64,000 nucleotides of DNA from an uncultured Cuneatibacter sp. (lineage in GTDB: Bacteria > Bacillota > Clostridia > Lachnospirales > Lachnospiraceae): NCBI GenBank assembly GCA_934234215.1, contig CAKQHB010000010.1, forward strand, positions 25,000 to 88,999. The letters run 5' to 3'. Positions 17,208 to 26,131 of this stretch are shown here, piece by piece. Made by a program: the position numbers and the translations under genes. Numbering within the stretch: position 1 is the stretch's first letter; each line of letters starts with the position of its first letter. The notes under the pieces are model-generated. The model made no database searches. It had not been told where the DNA came from and worked only from the letters and a program-made list of their open reading frames with translations.

Positions 17208-17783
17208 ATGAAAAAGCAATCCCAATATGCAGATGCATATGTAAAGTATTATCGCCTGGTAGCAACCCGCGCGTATGCGATTATTGGCAATGCACAGGTC
17301 AGCCATGAAATTGCGCAGGAAGCGTACTTGAGACTGACAATCTATATTGATGAGCTGACGAGTATGGAGCATATTAAGAGATGGCTGCAGCGTGTCGCAA
17401 TTAACCTAGCATTAGATTATATGCGGGAACAACAGCACTACAAAGAAAGTGATATTCAGGACGAAACATTGCAGGATACACTTGTGGCAGAGGAAGATCT
17501 GACAGAAAACTTTTGCACAAAGGTTTTATTGAAAGAAGTAATGCATTATGTAGACAGTTGGGATGATCTGTCTGCATACATTTTCAAAAGCAAATTAAAT
17601 GGCTATCGAAATCGTGAGATTGGAGAACATGTGGGGCTGAGAGCGGAGGCTGTCGAAGACCGCTACCTGAAACTCAGACGCAGAGTATGCAAGAAGTTCT
17701 ATGCAAAATGGTTGGAGCTGGACTTGCCGAGCAAGGAGCCGAAGAAAGCGAAAAAAGCAGGAGAAAACAAAATCTGCGACTGA
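17208..17783 (+). CDS. Sigma-70 family (ECF-like) factor
   Basis: A 191-residue protein with the layout of a small extracytoplasmic-type sigma factor. Region 2 lies at about residues 5-80 (AQEAYLRLTIYIDELTSMEHIKRWLQRVAINLALDY is the promoter-melting part), and region 4 at about 120-170, where ENREI-like text reads YRNREIGEHVGLRAEAVEDR, a helix-turn-helix. The tail is Lys-rich. The ribosome site is AAAGGAGA. No anti-sigma gene is next to it; instead a Wzz-like gene starts 18 bases after its stop. Control of the surface-polysaccharide genes that follow is an inference from position. Confidence 0.8.
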   Translation: MKKQSQYADAYVKYYRLVATRAYAIIGNAQVSHEIAQEAYLRLTIYIDELTSMEHIKRWLQRVAINLALDYMREQQHYKESDIQDETLQDTLVAEEDLTENFCTKVLLKEVMHYVDSWDDLSAYIFKSKLNGYRNREIGEHVGLRAEAVEDRYLKLRRRVCKKFYAKWLELDLPSKEPKKAKKAGENKICD

Positions 17784-17800
17784 TAAAAGGAGAAGGTGAC

Positions 17801-19246
17801 ATGGAAGAAAGACAAAGCGAAAATATCAGAGAGTTAAGCGTTTCGGATATGTTGTGGAAAGTACTGGAACATTGGAGAACACTTCTGGTATGTATGGTTG
17901 TATTTGCAGCGCTTTTGGGCGCATTCAGCTATGTAAAATCAAAGAATGCGGCAGTGGACACAGTACCCGCTACAAAAGAAGAACAGGAAGCACATGCAGA
18001 AGAGCTGAGAGAGAGTCTTTCCTATGCACAGCTGACACAGCTGACGGATACCGAAAACTATCGCTTGAGACTGGAAGAGACCGAGCGCTGGATGGAAGAA
18101 AATCCTCTGGCGAAGCTGGATCCGTATAACGTGCCGACAATCACACTGCAATATTATGTAGATTCTGTTCCAACACTGGATTCGGAAGGTCGGGTTCTGA
18201 GAGATTACAATACGGATCTGACGAAGGCATTCACTTCGTTTGTTTTGGACATGAATAATCGAATCCAGATGGCAAAGTTGACAGAAAATCTGACAGCGGA
18301 TGAGATTTCATACTTGATCAACACCTATAGTGTGACAGATAATTCCTTTAGCGTAACGCTGATTGGTACAGATGAATCTGTGGTAGAAAAATTTGCAGAT
18401 TATATGAAAGATGCACTGGAGACATACTCAGAGTCTTTGAAAGAAATTATTGGGGAACATACTCTGAAACTGGTAAATGAAAACAGCATTCAGGGTACAA
18501 GCGAAAGTATTATCAACCAGCGCAATACGATCATGGATCGCATGAATACACTGCGTACAAAACTGGCTTCTATGGTTAAGGAATTGTCAGATGAGCAAAA
18601 AGAAATTTATGAGTATGATTTTCTGGTAGAAAGTGAGACTGAGGATAATATAGCAATAACGGAGGCAGTAATAACGTCACCTTCTGTTAGTAAAAAGTAT
18701 ATTGTACTTGGGGCATTAGCGGGTATTTTTTTGGCAGCGCTCTGGATTTCAGCTAAGTATTTGTTGGATGGTCGTATAAAGAGCGTGGCAGAACTGGAAT
18801 CATTTCGAAGCACAGAGTTTATTTGTGAGTTTGATACAGAAGATAAAAAGAGATGCCTGTTTGGTGGCGTAGATCGCTGGATTCAGAAGAGAAAGTATCA
18901 TGGAAGAGAGATGCTTCCGGAAAAAGAACGTGTGAATATTTTGGCTTCCAACTTGAAATGGCTGGCAGAAAAAAATAACATCTCCTCGATATACGTGACA
19001 GGAACAAAATTAAATACAAACAGTTCATGCATTGTAGCTGTGAAAGAGGCACTGAGAGGTGTTGTTAAGGTTGAAGTTGGTGAGAACGTATTGACAGATG
19101 CAGAAGCCTTGAATGAAATGGTGACAACTGGAGCAGTTTTGATTTGGGAGTATGCGGAAAAGAGTTATTACAGAGAAGTAGTACAGTTGAAGGATTTATG
19201 CAGTACACAAAAAGTAAAAGTTCTTGGCTATGTATTAGAAAAGTAA
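17801..19246 (+). CDS. Wzz/CpsC-like chain-length protein with degenerate kinase-like C-terminal domain
   Basis: A 481-residue protein. It has a cytoplasmic start, a first membrane helix at about 31-48, a mainly helical extracytoplasmic Wzz-type domain and a second helix at about 299-322 (VLGALAGIFLAALWISAKYLL). A cytoplasmic domain at about 370-481 matches the outline of bacterial tyrosine kinases (CpsD/Wzc): it starts with NILASNLKWL and ends VKVLGYVLEK. Where the kinase P-loop (GEGKST) should be, the text is VTGTKLNTNSSCIV, with no Walker motif and no Tyr cluster at the end. It therefore should not phosphorylate itself. The ATG at 17801 follows AAAGGAGAAGG. A strong terminator follows. Confidence 0.8.
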   Translation: MEERQSENIRELSVSDMLWKVLEHWRTLLVCMVVFAALLGAFSYVKSKNAAVDTVPATKEEQEAHAEELRESLSYAQLTQLTDTENYRLRLEETERWMEENPLAKLDPYNVPTITLQYYVDSVPTLDSEGRVLRDYNTDLTKAFTSFVLDMNNRIQMAKLTENLTADEISYLINTYSVTDNSFSVTLIGTDESVVEKFADYMKDALETYSESLKEIIGEHTLKLVNENSIQGTSESIINQRNTIMDRMNTLRTKLASMVKELSDEQKEIYEYDFLVESETEDNIAITEAVITSPSVSKKYIVLGALAGIFLAALWISAKYLLDGRIKSVAELESFRSTEFICEFDTEDKKRCLFGGVDRWIQKRKYHGREMLPEKERVNILASNLKWLAEKNNISSIYVTGTKLNTNSSCIVAVKEALRGVVKVEVGENVLTDAEALNEMVTTGAVLIWEYAEKSYYREVVQLKDLCSTQKVKVLGYVLEK

Positions 19247-19252
19247 AAATTG

Positions 19253-19287
19253 CAGAGGGAATCAGGTTTGATTCCCTCTGTTTTGTA
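19253..19287 (+). terminator. Rho-independent terminator after the Wzz-like gene
   Basis: A perfect 12-base-pair stem (CAGAGGGAATCA with TGATTCCCTCTG, 19253-19280) followed by TTTTGT. It ends the glmM-sigma-Wzz run. Confidence 0.9.
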
Positions 19288-19329
19288 TGTAAGCAAATAA
19301 ATGAATTGGAAAAGAAATGGGGGAAAGGA

Positions 19330-22140
19330 ATGAAAAAGAAAATTGCGGCGTTTGTATTGACTATATTGTTAGTGACGATTGGTACTCCGGTTTCGTCTTA
19401 CGCAGAGCAGAATACGGCAGATATTGTGAAGGAGCCGGAAATGCAGGAACAGCAGGAACAGCAGGATATTTTAGAGAAATCTGAAATAGAGAAGGAGCCG
19501 GAAACTATGGAGGAGTCAGAAACTGAGGCGCAGCTGGAAGTTTCAACAAAAAGAGAAAAAGAGGAACAGCCAGAAGTTTTACAGGAAGGAGAAGTTTCAG
19601 AACAGGCGGAAGTAATAGAATCGCCAGATCGAGAAGAAAAGGGGCAATTCGCCCAGAAAAATAGAAATGTGATTGCAGATGGATATTATACAATTCGAAG
19701 TGTGGCAAACCACACATTTGCAGTAGATGTGACAGAAGGAAAGACAACAGATGGAGCAAATGTGCAATTATATCGGTATAATGAGACGAAGGCGCAGGTT
19801 TGGAAGGTGAGCCATGATGTAGAAGGGTATGTTATACTTGTAAATGAAAAATCAGGAAAAGCATTAGATGTGCGAAATGCATCAGCAATGAATGGCACGA
19901 ATGTTTGGCAGTATACAGCGAATGGTACTGATGCGCAGAAATGGATCGCAGTAAAGCAATCAAGCGGCGGTATAGTCCTGCATTCTGCGTTAAATACAAA
20001 TTATGTATTGGATCTGTATTATGGTCAGGTGCAAAATGGACAGAATATCCAGATTTATCAGGAAAATGGCACAGTAGCACAGCAATGGCAGTTTGATGAA
20101 TATAACGAAATCGATATTTTGGCAGAAAAGAATCGAAATATTATTGCGGATGGTGTATATAGTGTACGAAGTCAGATGAATACGGAATATGTATTGGATG
20201 TAGTAGGTGGTGGAACTGCTAATGGAACAAATGTACAATTGTATAACTACAACGAGACAAGAGCACAAGCCTGGAGAATCAGCCATGATGAAAAAGGATA
20301 TGTGACACTGATTAATGTAAAGTCAGGAAAAGCATTGGATGTAAAAAATGCTTCTGCTGCAAATAAGACGAATATTTGGCAGTATGATGCTAATAGGACA
20401 GTTGCACAAAAGTGGATTGCATTGAAACAGCAGAACGGAAGTATTGTGTTTGCATCTGCACTGGATCCAAGATATGTGTTGGATTTAGATTGTGGGGAGA
20501 CGAAAAATAGTCAGAATATTCAATTGTATCTAAATAATGGCACGGCAGCACAGCAGTGGGTCTTGCAGGTGTATGACGAATCAAGTATTCTTGCAGCACA
20601 AAATCGGAATGTCATTGCAGATGGAGTATATAGTATCCGTAGCCAGGTACATACAGGATATGCCTTGGATGTATCAAGCGCAGGAACAAAAGATGGCACA
20701 AATGTACAGTTGTATCAATACAATGGTTCTAAAGCGCAGTTGTGGAAGATAAGCCATGATAGCGTTGGATATGTGATTCTTACAAATGTAAATTCGGGAA
20801 AAGTTTTGGATGTAAAAGAAGGAAGAACATCTGATGAAACGAATGTGCAACAATATCAGTATAATGGATCAAGAGCACAAAAATGGATTGCGGTGAAGCA
20901 AAGTGATGGATCAATTACGCTACTGTCAGCATTAACTGCAGGAATTGCACTTGATTTACATAATGGTATAATCGGAAATTGGCAGAATGTGCAGATTTTT
21001 CATGTGGATGGGACACAGGCGCAAAAATGGGTATTCAAAAGACATACAAACACAGATGATTTAGCAAATGCGAACCGTGGAACAATCGGTGCAGGAACAT
21101 ATGCAATTCGTAGCGCAGTAAATCAGTCATATACACTGGATGTGAAAAATGGATCGAAGGACAACTGTGCCAATGTGCAGGTGTATGGCTACAATCGAAC
21201 GAATGCGCAGGTCTGGAAAATCACAGAAGATGTGGATGGATATTTAACGATTGAAAATTACAAGTCTGGAAAAGTTTTAGATGTAAAAAATGGACAGGCG
21301 GTAAATAGAGCAAACGTGCAGCAATATGACGCAAATGGAACGGCAGCGCAAAAATGGATTGCAATTCGTCAGAGCGATGGAAGTGTGAAATTCGTATCTG
21401 CCCTGAATCCACAGCTTTGTCTAGATTTGGATAATGGGACTGTGAGCAACGGACAAAATGTCCAGATTTACACATCAAATAATACGAAGGCGCAGAGATG
21501 GTTCGTGACTGGAGCCAGACCTTTACAAGCCTCTCCTCTGAATACCAAGGTGGTTGTTTTGGATCCGGGACATAATGCGAAATTTACAGGCGCGTTTTAC
21601 TATAATCGTCAGGAACACGTGATGACGTTGAAGGTAGCACAAGCGTGCAAAACATATTTGGAATCTCATTACCAGAATATAGAAGTATATATGACAAGAG
21701 AAACAGCAGCATCATTAGGAAATACGATCGGAGATGATTTGTGGGCTAGAGTTGAACTTGCTGATCAAAAAAATGCAGATATTTTGGTAAGTATGCATTT
21801 TAATGCATTAAATGGAGCTCAAGATGGTGCGTTGTGTTTCGTATCCGGGCAGCAAAATGTGTCGTCACAGTGTCAGAAGCTTGGAAATGCAATTTTGAGA
21901 AAACTGCAGGGACTTGGACTTCGAAATCGCGGAAATCAGGTGACGGCAAGCAAGGATTATCCAGGAGAAGACTATTATGCAATCAATCGTTTGAGTGCAA
22001 GATATGGAATTCCGGGAATCATTGTAGAACATTGCTTTATGGACAATGCACATGATCAGATCTACATTCAAAGCGATACGGCTCTGCAGAGACTTGGATA
22101 TGCGGATGCACAGGGGATTGCGGCATATTTTGGACAATAA
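19330..22140 (+). CDS. Secreted N-acetylmuramoyl-L-alanine amidase with four ricin-type lectin repeats
   Basis: A 936-residue exported wall hydrolase. Residues 1-27 are a signal peptide, and about 28-108 a Glu/Gln-rich linker. Four tandem ricin-B-like lectin units start at residues 111, 268, 425 and 582, each exactly 157 residues long and opening with NRN-IADG or a close variant; each carries QxW-type motifs (AQVWKVS, AQKWIAV, AQQWQF). An Amidase_3 catalytic domain spans about 740-936. Zinc and catalytic residues are seen in VLDPGHN, RQEHVMT, SMHFNA and IVEHCFMDN. The start is the ATG at 19330 after GGGGGAAAGGA. The enzyme would cut the amide bond between MurNAc and L-Ala while the lectin units hold it to a glycan. 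The lectin target may be the local surface polysaccharide, which is an inference. Confidence 0.93.
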   Translation: MKKKIAAFVLTILLVTIGTPVSSYAEQNTADIVKEPEMQEQQEQQDILEKSEIEKEPETMEESETEAQLEVSTKREKEEQPEVLQEGEVSEQAEVIESPDREEKGQFAQKNRNVIADGYYTIRSVANHTFAVDVTEGKTTDGANVQLYRYNETKAQVWKVSHDVEGYVILVNEKSGKALDVRNASAMNGTNVWQYTANGTDAQKWIAVKQSSGGIVLHSALNTNYVLDLYYGQVQNGQNIQIYQENGTVAQQWQFDEYNEIDILAEKNRNIIADGVYSVRSQMNTEYVLDVVGGGTANGTNVQLYNYNETRAQAWRISHDEKGYVTLINVKSGKALDVKNASAANKTNIWQYDANRTVAQKWIALKQQNGSIVFASALDPRYVLDLDCGETKNSQNIQLYLNNGTAAQQWVLQVYDESSILAAQNRNVIADGVYSIRSQVHTGYALDVSSAGTKDGTNVQLYQYNGSKAQLWKISHDSVGYVILTNVNSGKVLDVKEGRTSDETNVQQYQYNGSRAQKWIAVKQSDGSITLLSALTAGIALDLHNGIIGNWQNVQIFHVDGTQAQKWVFKRHTNTDDLANANRGTIGAGTYAIRSAVNQSYTLDVKNGSKDNCANVQVYGYNRTNAQVWKITEDVDGYLTIENYKSGKVLDVKNGQAVNRANVQQYDANGTAAQKWIAIRQSDGSVKFVSALNPQLCLDLDNGTVSNGQNVQIYTSNNTKAQRWFVTGARPLQASPLNTKVVVLDPGHNAKFTGAFYYNRQEHVMTLKVAQACKTYLESHYQNIEVYMTRETAASLGNTIGDDLWARVELADQKNADILVSMHFNALNGAQDGALCFVSGQQNVSSQCQKLGNAILRKLQGLGLRNRGNQVTASKDYPGEDYYAINRLSARYGIPGIIVEHCFMDNAHDQIYIQSDTALQRLGYADAQGIAAYFGQ

Positions 22141-22208
22141 AGAAAATAGTTCTGTCAATCTCACGGGGAATATGATATACTGTTACCATTAAAAGGTGGG
22201 AGTCTGCC

Positions 22209-22604
22209 ATGCTGAATGAAGAACGTGTGAAACTGATGACACAGATCACGCTCTTTCAAGAAAAAGAAGAGCGAAAAAGTTTGGAAATAGATCGAAATAG
22301 ACGAAGAGATTACATTGTACTGCAGGTGATCAAGGCATGGATTTCCTACACGCTGCTGTTTCTGATGGCGCTCGTTTGTGTACTTGTGATCGCGCAGGCA
22401 CAGCCGGGAGGCTGGGGGAATGCAGAGATTCTTTTGTACGGCGCGTTATTGATTTTGGTGTATACGCTTGGAGCCGTGCTGAGCGTACTGCTTGGGAAAA
22501 AAAAGGCGGCGAGGCGGTATGATATCGCGGAGCGAAAGGTCGGGCGATATGAGCAGATGCTTCGCAGATTAAAATGGATCTATGAAAAAGAAAACAGAAA
22601 ATAA
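22209..22604 (+). CDS. Unrecognised small membrane protein with coiled-coil ends
   Basis: A 131-residue protein with a charged helical N-terminus (about 1-40, rich in Glu, Lys and Arg), two membrane helices (about 47-66 and 75-95) and a basic helical C-terminus. The ribosome site is AAAGGTGGG. A possible promoter -10, TATACT, lies at about 22174. It is 18 bases ahead of another membrane protein gene and upstream of the c-di-AMP synthase gene, so it may be part of that operon. No domain is recognised. Confidence 0.65.
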   Translation: MLNEERVKLMTQITLFQEKEERKSLEIDRNRRRDYIVLQVIKAWISYTLLFLMALVCVLVIAQAQPGGWGNAEILLYGALLILVYTLGAVLSVLLGKKKAARRYDIAERKVGRYEQMLRRLKWIYEKENRK

Positions 22605-22622
22605 GCATGGGGATGCAAATAC

Positions 22623-23624
22623 ATGATGGTTCGGATTCTGGAATTTCGGGAAAGACTGAGAAAATTATATAGCAAAACGGATCGGTATCTGCTGGCAGTC
22701 GGAAAGTTTCTGGTGGCTCTGGTCGGTCAGTTGGAAATTTTTTATCTGCTTGCGCCGGAACAGAGCGGAATCGGGCTGTTGCTGGTTCAGATTGGACTGG
22801 CACTTGTATGCGCATGGTTTCCGGCAGGGCTTTTGGCAGTTGTTTATGGCGGGACGATTCTGTACACGCTGTATGGACTGAATGTGGAGGCATTTCTGGG
22901 CGCAGCTTTGCTGATGTTAGTCCTGATTCTGGTACTATGGACGATTCATCCGGGACATACCTGGCTGATCGCTCTGGCATTTTTAGTGGGACTGTGGAAG
23001 ATTCCACAGCCACTGATTTTGCTTGCGGCGATGTGGTATACGCCATTTGCATTGTTGCCGATGGCAGCAGGCATGGTTCTTTGCGGGTATGTGCATTATG
23101 TCGCGACAAATCTGTATCTCTATCAGGAGAGCACGTTTTCCCTGAAGCTGTTACTGCAGATTCTGGAAGGTGGTCTCGGGAATATACAGGTTTATATCGG
23201 AATTCTGGGAGCGGCACTGACATTTCTGGTTGTTTATCTGCTTCGAAAAAAAGAGTTTCACCACAGCAGACCAATCTCCGTTTTTACAGGGGGAATGGCA
23301 TATCTGCTGATTCAGCTGATGCAGCAGCTTGTGCAGGAGGGCAGAGGACTGGTGCTCGGCACAGAGCTTTGGACAACAATCGGCTCTACAATTGTTGTTC
23401 TGCTGTGTGTAATCTTTGGCTATGCCGGAGATTACACACGTGTAGAGTATGCGCAGTTTGAAGACGATGATTATTATTACTATGTGAAGGCAGTTCCGAA
23501 GATCAGTATTCCGGAGGCGGACACAAAAGTTAAGACATTCAGTTCCGTTCAACAGACAACGGAGGAAATTCCGGAGGTGATCGTGACGGATGCAGAAGGT
23601 CAGGAAGGGAGGAAACAGTCGTGA
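22623..23624 (+). CDS. Unrecognised multi-pass membrane protein upstream of cdaA
   Basis: A 333-residue integral membrane protein with about seven or eight hydrophobic helices up to residue 270, and a hydrophilic tail with an acidic and Tyr-rich patch (FEDDDYYYYVKAVPKI). An ATG at 22626 is an alternative start. Its stop overlaps the cdaA GTG start (GTGA), so the two are translated together. Its position suggests a partner or regulator of cyclic di-AMP synthesis or of envelope homeostasis, but no family is recognised. Confidence 0.7.
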   Translation: MMVRILEFRERLRKLYSKTDRYLLAVGKFLVALVGQLEIFYLLAPEQSGIGLLLVQIGLALVCAWFPAGLLAVVYGGTILYTLYGLNVEAFLGAALLMLVLILVLWTIHPGHTWLIALAFLVGLWKIPQPLILLAAMWYTPFALLPMAAGMVLCGYVHYVATNLYLYQESTFSLKLLLQILEGGLGNIQVYIGILGAALTFLVVYLLRKKEFHHSRPISVFTGGMAYLLIQLMQQLVQEGRGLVLGTELWTTIGSTIVVLLCVIFGYAGDYTRVEYAQFEDDDYYYYVKAVPKISIPEADTKVKTFSSVQQTTEEIPEVIVTDAEGQEGRKQS

Positions 23625-24502
23625 CAATGTCAGATTTCATACAGGTGCTGAAGAAGTTTTTCGGTCTGTCGATTCCGCGGCTTGAGTGGAATGATGTTCT
23701 GGAGATTCTTCTGCTTGCAGTGATGATCTACTATGTGATCCTGTGGATCAAGCGAAATCGGGCATGGACGCTTTTGAAAGGCATCGCAATGCTCGTTGCA
23801 TTCAGTATTGCAGCATATGTGCTGCGACTGACAACAATCTCCTGGATTCTGAGTAAGCTGTTAAATGCAGGATTGCTGGCAATCCTGATTTTGTTCCAGC
23901 CAGAGCTGCGAAAAGCACTGGAGGAGCTGGGAAGGAAAAATCCCATTGGAAACTGGTTTAATCTGGATGAGAGCCGGGTGGTGGATAAAAGCTTCAGCAA
24001 TGAAACCATTGATGCCATCGTAAAGGCGACATTTGATATGGGAAAGGTAAAAACCGGTGCACTGATTGTGATCGAGCAGGAGTACGATCTGACGGATTAT
24101 ATCAAGACTGGTATTGAGCTGGATGCGATGATTTCTTCTCAGCTGCTGATCCAGATTTTTGAGCACAATACGCCGCTGCATGATGGTGCTGCGATTATCC
24201 GGGGCAACCGAATTGTATCAGCTACCTGTTATTTGCCGCTGTCTAACAACATGGACATCAGCAAGGAGCTTGGTACAAGACACAGAGCAGGACTTGGCAT
24301 CAGCGAAGTGACAGACAGTGTGACGATCATTGCATCAGAAGAAACCGGAAAGATTTCACTGGCGGTTGGAGGACAGTTGTCTCGTGATCTGGATGCGGAA
24401 GCACTTCAGAATTATCTGAAGACACTGCAGAAAACACCGTCGGATTCCCATCGTTTAAAACTTTGGAAGGGAAGGCAGAAGGATGAAAAAAAATCTGACT
24501 AA
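23621..24502 (+). CDS. cdaA: Membrane diadenylate cyclase
   Basis: Makes cyclic di-AMP from two ATP, a second messenger for potassium, osmotic and wall homeostasis. It has 293 residues, with three membrane helices in the first 95 residues and a DAC (DisA_N) domain at about 100-265. Catalytic motifs are seen: HDGAAII (DGA) and GTRHRAGLGI (RHR), with the EETGKISLA segment near the end. The GTG start at 23621 overlaps the previous stop; an ATG at 23627 is another option. It overlaps the next gene, the YbbR-domain regulator, in the classic cdaA-cdaR order. Confidence 0.96.
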   Translation: MTMSDFIQVLKKFFGLSIPRLEWNDVLEILLLAVMIYYVILWIKRNRAWTLLKGIAMLVAFSIAAYVLRLTTISWILSKLLNAGLLAILILFQPELRKALEELGRKNPIGNWFNLDESRVVDKSFSNETIDAIVKATFDMGKVKTGALIVIEQEYDLTDYIKTGIELDAMISSQLLIQIFEHNTPLHDGAAIIRGNRIVSATCYLPLSNNMDISKELGTRHRAGLGISEVTDSVTIIASEETGKISLAVGGQLSRDLDAEALQNYLKTLQKTPSDSHRLKLWKGRQKDEKKSD

Positions 24503-25826
24503 AAATATCGGATGGAAGCTGCTGTCCGTTCTGCTTGCGGTTCTGACTTGGTTTGTTGTAGTGAATCAGGTAGATCCCATTGTGACGACGACCATCAGCG
24601 GAATTGAAGTCGAGATTCTCAATCCGGAGGCAATCACCGGACAGGGAAAAGTATTTGAAGTAACTGGAAATAAAACGATCAGTATCCGGGTCAATGCCAA
24701 AAAGACAGATCTGGGGCAGATCCGTGCGACAGATTTCCATGCCTATGTGGATATGCGATATTCCTATGGAACATCCGAAAATCAGCAGGCAGCACAGATC
24801 CGGATCGAAGTAGTGAATAACCGTTCTATTATTGATGAAAGCAGTATTGAGTTTCGAGGGGAAGATGTGCTGTATTTCACAACAGAAAATGTAACGAGCC
24901 GTTCTATGCCGGTTGAGATCAATCAAAGCGGAGAACTGGGAGACACGTATCATCTGGAAAATCTGGCGTGTACGCCGTCTGAGGTGACGGTGACAGCACC
25001 GGAGTCTGTAATGGCAAAAGTCAGCAAAGTTGTTGCACAGATTGATTTATATGCGCTGAACAGTGATACAACAGAAATTACAGCCGTGCCAAAGGTATTG
25101 GATGCCAATGGGGATGAAGTTGTTTCGGACGATTTGACAATTAGCAGTGATTCGGTCACAATCAGTGCTTCGTTGCTGCATACGAGCAGAATCCCAATCA
25201 GTGTAGCAGGTGTCAGCGGCACACCGGCAGATGGATATCAGTACCGAGATTACTCGCTCTCAGAGGATTCTGTTGTAGTAGCAGGACCGAGAAGCGAGCT
25301 GTCCAACATTACGAATATCCTGATTCCGGCAGAGCGTCTGAGTGTCGATGGAGCGCAGGGGGATACGACGGTTTCTATCGATCTGACGGAATACCTCCCG
25401 GAAGGTGTGCAGATTGTGGATGGTTCCAGCACGCTGGAGGTAAAATTGTCTGTTGAGGCGATGAAGACGAGGCAGTACGCGATTGAGACAAAAAACATCA
25501 ATCTGGAAAATCAGTCAGATCAGTATGAATATCTGCTGCAGGCGAATACCGTTTCAGTTAGCTTGACTGCATTGGGTGAAGATCTGGATATTTTGCAGGC
25601 GAGTCAGCTCGTAGCATCGATTGATGTGGGAGGATATGGTCCCGGAACATATCGACTTCCGGTATCCTTGGCGTTGTCAGCCGGATATACGCTGAAGGAT
25701 ACGCCGACGACGACTGTTGTGATCAAAGAAAAGAGTACAACAACACCTTCGTCTTCTATAGAAGAGAGCACAGAAGATACGACACAAGAGTCAAAGGAAA
25801 CGGAGACGGAAGAGGCGACTCCGTAA
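24483..25826 (+). CDS. cdaR: YbbR-domain protein, CdaA regulator
   Basis: A 447-residue protein with one N-terminal membrane helix (LLSVLLAVLTWFVVVNQVDP) and about four YbbR repeats on the outer face. The repeats are visible as recurring Val-rich beta stretches, for example LACTPSEVTVTAPESVM and YSLSEDSVVVAGPRSEL. The last 40 residues are a Ser/Thr/Glu-rich low-complexity tail. In Firmicutes this protein binds CdaA and changes its activity. The gene overlaps cdaA by 20 bases. Confidence 0.93.
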   Translation: MKKNLTKNIGWKLLSVLLAVLTWFVVVNQVDPIVTTTISGIEVEILNPEAITGQGKVFEVTGNKTISIRVNAKKTDLGQIRATDFHAYVDMRYSYGTSENQQAAQIRIEVVNNRSIIDESSIEFRGEDVLYFTTENVTSRSMPVEINQSGELGDTYHLENLACTPSEVTVTAPESVMAKVSKVVAQIDLYALNSDTTEITAVPKVLDANGDEVVSDDLTISSDSVTISASLLHTSRIPISVAGVSGTPADGYQYRDYSLSEDSVVVAGPRSELSNITNILIPAERLSVDGAQGDTTVSIDLTEYLPEGVQIVDGSSTLEVKLSVEAMKTRQYAIETKNINLENQSDQYEYLLQANTVSVSLTALGEDLDILQASQLVASIDVGGYGPGTYRLPVSLALSAGYTLKDTPTTTVVIKEKSTTTPSSSIEESTEDTTQESKETETEEATP

Positions 25827-25867
25827 AATGACATCATAGAACAACAGAATGTGGAGGAAAGTCAGCT

Positions 25868-26131
25868 ATGGTAACGCAGAAAGTAAAAATTAAAAATCCG
25901 ACCGGTCTGCATCTGCGCCCAGCAGGGGCGCTGAGCAAACTGGCTGTTCAGTTTGAGTCAACGATTCATTTTCAGTTTGGTTCTACAAATGCAAATGCAA
26001 AGAGCGTATTGAGTGTTCTTGGAGCCTGTATTAAGTGTGGAGACGAGCTGGAGTTTATTTGTGAAGGTCCGGATGAGAAAGAAGCACTTGCAGCAATTGT
26101 TGCATTGGTAGAAGCCGGATTCGGAGAATGA
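25868..26131 (+). CDS. ptsH: HPr family phosphocarrier protein
   Basis: An 87-residue HPr. His15, the site phosphorylated by enzyme I, lies in TGLHLRPA, and Ser46, the HPr-kinase site used in carbon catabolite control, lies in AKSVLSVLG. Both being present argues for HPr rather than Crh. The ribosome site is GGAGGAAAG. ptsI is not adjacent. The stop overlaps the ATG of the next, polysaccharide-type, gene, an unusual coupling. Confidence 0.95.
   Translation: MVTQKVKIKNPTGLHLRPAGALSKLAVQFESTIHFQFGSTNANAKSVLSVLGACIKCGDELEFICEGPDEKEALAAIVALVEAGFGE

Noticed and set aside
19660..21544. Tandem DNA repeat or assembly artefact in the lectin region
   Set aside because: The four units keep length and protein motifs but differ widely at the base level, so they are old protein-domain repeats.
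22330..23274. 314-residue - strand frame in the pre-cdaA region
   Set aside because: Pro/Ser/Arg-rich antisense text with no start signal. The + strand membrane protein overlaps cdaA at GTGA and fits operon spacing.
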